Source: Collinsella tanakaei (lineage in GTDB: Bacteria; Actinomycetota; Coriobacteriia; Coriobacteriales; Coriobacteriaceae). From it: a DNA stretch of 56,067 bases. The stretch spans positions 1-56,067 of the forward strand of contig NZ_JACJMB010000016.1 of the NCBI RefSeq assembly GCF_016902615.1. Direction: 5' to 3'. This document shows positions 51,785-56,067 of the stretch, piece by piece (position 1 is the first letter of the stretch; each line of letters opens with the position of its first letter). The notes beneath the pieces were generated by a model, which saw nothing but the letters and a program-made list of their open reading frames with translations, did no database searches and was not told the origin of the DNA. A program made the translations under genes and the position numbers.

Positions 51785-52447
51785 TCACTCACCATCCTTC
51801 TTGGTACGCGCGGCGAGCGCGGCACGGATCTTGGCCGCCTGCTCGGGGTCCATGGCGGCGAGCTTCGCTTCCATCTTGGCAGCGCGCTCGACCTCCGTGG
51901 GTTTCGCGGCGGCTTTGCCCGCTGCGGGCGCCAGCGCGTCAACGGCGGCGACGGCAGCCGCATCGGCGGTCGCGCGGTCCTCGGTCAGCGCGCGCTCGGC
52001 GCTCGCGGCCTCGGCTGCCTCGCGGGCGGCCTTGGCCTCTTTGGCCGCCTTTGCGGCGCGCAGCTTCGCAGCCTTCTCGCGCTCCGCCTTCATCTCCGGC
52101 GTGATGACCGTCATGGGCGCGGTCTCCGCCAGGTTGAAGAAGTGCCCGCCGAAGTCGAGCTTCATGTTCACGAAGTTCACATCGAACAGGTCGTGCGCCT
52201 CGTTCTCGTAGGAAAACGCCGCAAAGTACAGCCCCTGGATGGAGGGTACCTCGGCGTGCTCGGGCACGCTCACGCACAGGTTGAGCGCGTTGTCGCACGT
52301 CTCGTCGTAAAACGTATAGACGAGGTCGATGCCGCTCTCAGGGAACTCCGCGCACAGCTGGATGAAGCGCATGCCCTCATGCTTCAGGGTCTGGACGCGC
52401 GCAAGCAGGTCGGAGAGCGGCACGTCGACAAATTCAGTGGTGTACAT
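51785..52447 (-). CDS. echD: Ech hydrogenase subunit EchD (NuoC-like) with long alanine-rich tail
   Basis: 220 residues. The first 115 form the 30-kDa/NuoC-type domain (VPLSDLLARVQTLKHEGMRF, YFAAFSYENEAHDLFDVNF, FFNLAETAPMTV), the connecting subunit of the hydrophilic arm. The remaining 105 residues are a highly charged helix of alanine, lysine, glutamate and arginine, likely coiled coil, which normal EchD lacks. It begins directly at the echC stop (TAGATG overlap). Confidence 0.88.
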   Translation of the reverse strand: MYTTEFVDVPLSDLLARVQTLKHEGMRFIQLCAEFPESGIDLVYTFYDETCDNALNLCVSVPEHAEVPSIQGLYFAAFSYENEAHDLFDVNFVNMKLDFGGHFFNLAETAPMTVITPEMKAEREKAAKLRAAKAAKEAKAAREAAEAASAERALTEDRATADAAAVAAVDALAPAAGKAAAKPTEVERAAKMEAKLAAMDPEQAAKIRAALAARTKKDGE

Positions 52448-52960
52448 CTACTCCTCCCTCGCCTTTATGGCCTTGAGGCGCGCGTTGACCGCCTCGTCGT
52501 CGAGCAGATCCTCCGGCTCCTGGAGCACCTCGCCGGCAGCGATGCGGCGGGCTTTCTCGTCCAGGATCTCGACGCCCTTCAGGACGGCGTCGATGATGGT
52601 CTCCGGGCGCACGGCGCAGCCCGGCGCGTAAACGTCGACCGGGATGGCCTTGTCCACGCCGCCGATGACGTTGTAGCAGTCGCGGAACACACCGCCGGTG
52701 CAGGCGCAGATGCCGCAGGCCACGACGACCTTCGGCTCGAGCATCTGGCTGTAGATATGGCGCACGACGCGGATGTTCTGCGCGTTGATGGACCCCGTCA
52801 CGAGGAAGATGTCGGCGTGCTTGGGGTTGCCCGTGTTGATGATGCCGAACCGCTCGATGTCGTAGAGCGGCATGAGGGAATCGAGCACCTCGATGTCGCA
52901 GCCGTTGCAGCTCGATCCGTCGTAGTGGATGAGCCACGGCGATTTGGAGTTATATCCCAT
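52448..52960 (-). CDS. echC: Ech hydrogenase small subunit EchC (NuoB-like)
   Basis: 170 residues. It carries the cysteine set for the proximal 4Fe-4S cluster: SSCNGCDIE (C18, C21), ACGICACTGG and YAPGCAVRPE. It sits next to the NiFe site in the large subunit and receives electrons from EchF. The C-terminus is extended by about 30 charged residues. It is separated by 12 bases from the fused membrane subunit gene upstream. Confidence 0.93.
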   Translation of the reverse strand: MGYNSKSPWLIHYDGSSCNGCDIEVLDSLMPLYDIERFGIINTGNPKHADIFLVTGSINAQNIRVVRHIYSQMLEPKVVVACGICACTGGVFRDCYNVIGGVDKAIPVDVYAPGCAVRPETIIDAVLKGVEILDEKARRIAAGEVLQEPEDLLDDEAVNARLKAIKAREE

Positions 52961-52972
52961 GTCACTCGCTCC

Positions 52973-55846
52973 TTAGATAAACGGCGTGATGAGCACGTAG
53001 AACAGGTTGACGACGCCCACCACGAGCGCGACGAGCCATGCCATCTTGAGGCAGGCCTGCCACTTCATGCGCGCGAAGTTGTTGTCGATGACCACCTCGA
53101 TGAACCAGGTGACGGCCACGGCGACGATCGCGACGACGATGGAGACCGGGGAGTTCCAGATGAAGAACATGCCGACCCACATGAGGAACAGCACGCTCTC
53201 GCACCAGTGCATGATATCGAGCTTGGCGAGCGTGCGGCCGGTCATCTCGGTGGAGATGCCCTTCAGCAGCTCCTGGTGCGCATGATGGCTGTAGGACAGG
53301 TCGAACGGCGACTTGCGCAGCTTGATGGTCAGCACGAACAGCAAGCCGAGGAAGATCGGTCCGAGCATCGTAATGATGGGTGCATCGAGGGCGAACAGGC
53401 GCGCCACATCGAAGGACTGGGTAGCCGTGAAGAAGCCGACCGTCATGATCATGAGCATGGGCTCGTAGGACATGACCTGCAGGCACTCGCGGTCAGCGCC
53501 CGCATCGGCCCACGGGGAGCGCGAGGAGTAGGCCGCGATGATCACGAACAGCGTGGCGAGCGTCACGAGGAAGACGCACATGAGCAGGTTGGAGCCGGAG
53601 ATGAACATGCCGCCGGCGAGGATCGCGAACACGAGCGCGCAGGTGATGTAGGCCTCGTCGATGGCGTTGACGCTCGTCTGCTCCTTGGCGAGGAGCTTGC
53701 GCACGTCGTAGTAGGGCTGCAGCAGGCGCGGCCCCACGCGACCCTGCATGCGCGCGCTCACCTTGCGGTCGAGGCCGTCGAGCAGGCATCCCGCGACAGG
53801 AGCCGCGATCGCGAACACCACGACACCTATGGCGATGCCGAGAAGGCCCGGGCCAACGAGCAGGACCTCACGCTCCACGAAGAACGTGCCGCCCGCGAGA
53901 ATCGCCGGGTTGAAGATGAAGCATGCGGCGTAGGCCATAAGGATGACCGAGGTGCACACGATGATGCCGACGTTGGTGAGCGTGGTCTCCGGGAAAATGT
54001 CGTTCAAATACCAATTGCGCTTCGTGGAGCGCATCGTGCGGCCCATGGAGCCCAGGTAGGTGCGCGAGTCGGCGTCGAGGCAGACGCCGGACAGGTAGAC
54101 GTGCTGGCGCGCCTTGCTGGAGCGGCCCCACGGGGTGAGCAGCACGATGGCGATGAACACGACGATGGCGACCATGATGATCATGTTGTCGATGTCGATC
54201 AGGCGCGGGACCTTGTGGTAGGTGAACTCGAGGTAGGGCCCGATCACGAACTGGGAGATGACGGGCAGCAGCACGCAGCACATGACGAGCAGGCCGGAGA
54301 TGAAGCCGATGGCGCACCACTCCGTCTTGTGGACGCCGCCCTCGACGTTTTCAGCCTTCTGCGACACGCCGGCGAGCTTACCGAGCCACTTCGCCCAGAA
54401 GAAGAACGTGGCGGCCGAGCCGAACGCAAGCAGGATCAGAAAGACGACGTTGCCGGTCTCGGCGAACGACACGAGCGTCGCCCACTTGGAGATCAGCATG
54501 CCGAACGGCGCCACGAACATGCCCATGATGCCGAGCATCATGAAGCGGGTGAGGTGCGGCAGACGGCTGAAGAGGCCGTCCATGTCCTCGATGTTGCGGC
54601 TGCCGATGCGGTGCTCGACCGTGCCGACGCACAGGAACAGCACCGACTTGGACACGGTATGGAAGATGATGAGGAAGATAGCGGCCCACACGGCCTCGGA
54701 CGTGCCGACGCCCGCGCAGGCGGAGATGAGGCCGAGGTTGGCGATCGTGGAGTAGGCGAGCACGCGCTTGGCGTTGCTCTGCGAGATGGCAAGGAACGAG
54801 CAGAGCACGAACGTGATGCCGCCGATGCCGACGACCATGGCCGAGGCAACCGGGTAGGCAAGGTAGAGCGGGGCCATCTTCACGAGCAGGAACACGCCCG
54901 CCTTGACCATCGTGGAGGAGTGCAGAAGCGCACTCGTGGGGGTCGGGGCGACCATGGCGCCGAGCAGCCAGCGATGGAACGGCATCTGCGCGGCCTTCGT
55001 GAGGCCGGCGATGGACAGCAGCATGAGCGGCAAGATCATGAGGGTCCCGAACGGGGTGTTCACGAAGTCGACCATGCCGTTGATGGACAGCGGGATACCC
55101 ACGACGTGCATGTAGACGAGCGCGACGTGGAAGGCGAGACCGCCGATCATGTTGAGGTTGATCTGCAGGATGGCGCTCTTCTTGGCCTCGGGCGTGCGCG
55201 TGTAGCCGATCATGAGGAACGAGCAGACCGTCGTGATTTCCCAACCGGCCACGAGCCAGTCCATGTTGTCCGAGGTGACGATGATGAACATCGCCGAGAG
55301 GAACAGGAACATGAGGGCGATGAACTGATGGCGGCGGTCGGGAGCCTGCTCACCGCGGCGGGCGGCCGCCTCGTCCTCATGATGCTGGAAGTCCTTCATG
55401 TAACCGAGCGCGTAGATGCAGATGGCGCTGCCGACGAGACCGACGATCAAGATCATGATGACCGACAGGTTGTCGATGTACATGGGCTCGGCCATCGCAT
55501 CCTCCGGGTGCAGGGCGAACGACCCGCACCAGATGGAGATGATGAGCTGCAGAAGCGACATGGGAAGCATGATCGCGTTGCGGTACATGATGGCGAACAC
55601 GAACACCAGACCGCACAGGAACAGGTCGATGCCGACCGCGATGTAGTTGCCGACAAGCGAGAGCTCGGGCGTCATCGCGAACGTCGTCGGGTTTCCCATG
55701 TACACCACGGCGCAGGCGACGCTCGCTATCGCGATGATTGCGGCTGAGCCGATTACCAGGGGATCGCGCGCGCTGTCGGTGCGTAAAAACATCAACGCCA
55801 CCGCAACAAGCAGGGGAAACGCGATCAGAAAGCCAAGCAAAGCCAT
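52973..55846 (-). CDS. Fused Ech membrane subunit, EchA (NuoL-like) plus EchB (NuoH-like)
   Basis: 957 residues. Residues about 1-640 are an antiporter-like NuoL/EchA protein with its conserved charged sites (WEITTVCSFLMIGY, PFHRWLLGAM, TPTSALLHSSTMVKAG, SNAKRVLAYSTIANLG). Residues about 680-957 are NuoH/EchB: GLDRKVSARMQGRVGPRLLQPYYDV, SPWADAGADRE, and KLRKSPFDLSYSHHAHQELLKG. No stop or internal start separates them and a membrane helix plus linker bridges the join. The gene order EchA-B-C-D-E-F is otherwise exact, so the first two genes of a standard ech operon have merged. The product should form the ion-pumping membrane arm. The ATG has AGAGGGGGACC upstream. Confidence 0.92.
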   Translation of the reverse strand: MALLGFLIAFPLLVAVALMFLRTDSARDPLVIGSAAIIAIASVACAVVYMGNPTTFAMTPELSLVGNYIAVGIDLFLCGLVFVFAIMYRNAIMLPMSLLQLIISIWCGSFALHPEDAMAEPMYIDNLSVIMILIVGLVGSAICIYALGYMKDFQHHEDEAAARRGEQAPDRRHQFIALMFLFLSAMFIIVTSDNMDWLVAGWEITTVCSFLMIGYTRTPEAKKSAILQINLNMIGGLAFHVALVYMHVVGIPLSINGMVDFVNTPFGTLMILPLMLLSIAGLTKAAQMPFHRWLLGAMVAPTPTSALLHSSTMVKAGVFLLVKMAPLYLAYPVASAMVVGIGGITFVLCSFLAISQSNAKRVLAYSTIANLGLISACAGVGTSEAVWAAIFLIIFHTVSKSVLFLCVGTVEHRIGSRNIEDMDGLFSRLPHLTRFMMLGIMGMFVAPFGMLISKWATLVSFAETGNVVFLILLAFGSAATFFFWAKWLGKLAGVSQKAENVEGGVHKTEWCAIGFISGLLVMCCVLLPVISQFVIGPYLEFTYHKVPRLIDIDNMIIMVAIVVFIAIVLLTPWGRSSKARQHVYLSGVCLDADSRTYLGSMGRTMRSTKRNWYLNDIFPETTLTNVGIIVCTSVILMAYAACFIFNPAILAGGTFFVEREVLLVGPGLLGIAIGVVVFAIAAPVAGCLLDGLDRKVSARMQGRVGPRLLQPYYDVRKLLAKEQTSVNAIDEAYITCALVFAILAGGMFISGSNLLMCVFLVTLATLFVIIAAYSSRSPWADAGADRECLQVMSYEPMLMIMTVGFFTATQSFDVARLFALDAPIITMLGPIFLGLLFVLTIKLRKSPFDLSYSHHAHQELLKGISTEMTGRTLAKLDIMHWCESVLFLMWVGMFFIWNSPVSIVVAIVAVAVTWFIEVVIDNNFARMKWQACLKMAWLVALVVGVVNLFYVLITPFI

Positions 55847-55861
55847 AGGTCCCCCTCTAAC

Positions 55862-55905
55862 ATGAGCTTGTATAACGCTATAACGCTAGCACTAAACCCA
55901 CCTGA
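55862..55905 (-). promoter_or_regulatory. Candidate promoter of the Ech operon
   Basis: On the minus strand a TTTAGT and a TATACA are 16 bases apart, within a tandem GCGTTATA repeat, roughly 30 bases before the first gene. Each hexamer is an imperfect match. Confidence 0.35.
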
Positions 55906-55971
55906 TTGGCATCCACTATCCGGCATACGGATATGGACATACCGGCCTTTGGTCCCATCCCGCCCAAAACG

Positions 55972-56067
55972 GGGGTGTCCTCATCGGGGACGGGGTAGTT
56001 TGGTGCCATCGGGGCGCGGTCGCGCCCCGATTGCACCAAACTACCCCGTCCCCGATGAGGACACCCC
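55972..56067. repeat. Palindromic intergenic repeat, longest copy (window edge)
   Basis: Two near-perfect 48-base arms, each running from GGGGTGTCCTCATCGGGGAC through ACGGGGTAGTTTGGTG to a GC-rich centre, with only a few mismatches. The window ends at the last base of the right arm, so the sequence boundary coincides with the repeat boundary. Confidence 0.9.

Noticed and set aside
53870-53960. A frameshift or lost stop creating the EchA-EchB fusion by error
   Set aside because: The frame is continuous, with a plausible membrane helix and linker and no internal start or leftover ribosome site. It cannot be fully excluded without read data.
52142-55747. A 1201-codon plus-strand frame opposite the Ech subunits
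   Set aside because: The product is a low-complexity string of histidine, aspartate, arginine and glutamate, the mirror of membrane-helix codons on the true strand.

Overview
The window is about 56 kb of GC-rich DNA from an anaerobic actinobacterium. The best guess is a gut Coriobacteriia, Collinsella-like. The grounds are the base composition, the ribosomal and replication block rpsF-ssb-rpsR-DUF2232-rplI-dnaB, an S18 protein carrying zinc-binding cysteines, an energy-converting Ech-type NiFe hydrogenase, and an NRAMP-related magnesium transporter of a kind characterised in Eggerthella. No 16S gene is present, so genus is inference. Both ends of the window lie in the same palindromic repeat family, which suggests a draft contig that broke at repeats.

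Layout. 0-9 kb: a signalling block with two tandem zinc-ribbon membrane proteins on the minus strand and, divergently, an FHA protein, a receptor-like Ser/Thr kinase with WG repeats and a small three-repeat protein. 9-13 kb: a pyridoxal/pyridoxine kinase, an internally deleted IS1182-like element, a structured repeat element and an orphan nuclease-fold protein. 12.7-20 kb (minus): a membrane protein, an ABC exporter, a Nudix hydrolase, then the operon purA-degV-purD. 20-25.4 kb (minus): dnaB, rplI, DUF2232, rpsR, ssb, rpsF, with a 650-base non-coding gap before dnaB holding DnaA-box-like sites. 25.5-31.3 kb: a DUF4013 membrane protein, a small unknown, two tRNA-Ser genes, lemA and an OatA-type O-acetyltransferase. 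31.4-34.6 kb (minus): an NRMT-like Mg2+ transporter paired with a PRC/MgtE-N/CBS membrane protein. 34.8-38 kb (minus): two paralogous membrane polysaccharide deacetylases, one with intact and one with lost metal ligands. 38-44.8 kb (minus): PRC-barrel and YtxH proteins, a stand-alone cyanophycin-synthetase N-domain-like protein, a CorC/HlyC family protein, hemolysin III, a DUF362 ferredoxin protein and a zinc-ribbon protein. 44.8-50 kb: a GntR/UTRA regulator, a MurE-type ligase and an amino-acid ABC substrate-binding/permease fusion. 50-56 kb (minus): a five-gene Ech hydrogenase operon in which EchA and EchB form one 957-residue polypeptide.

How the genes fit together. Cell-wall functions recur (MurE, OatA, two NodB-type proteins, possibly the WG kinase). 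Magnesium handling is concentrated at 31-35 kb, with a CorC-family protein at 41 kb. The Ech operon should couple ferredoxin oxidation to H2 evolution and ion pumping; no hyp maturation genes are in the window. The least explained parts are the 0-9 kb kinase/FHA/zinc-ribbon locus, the fused Ech antiporter-like subunit, the catalytically dead deacetylase and two families of non-coding repeats.
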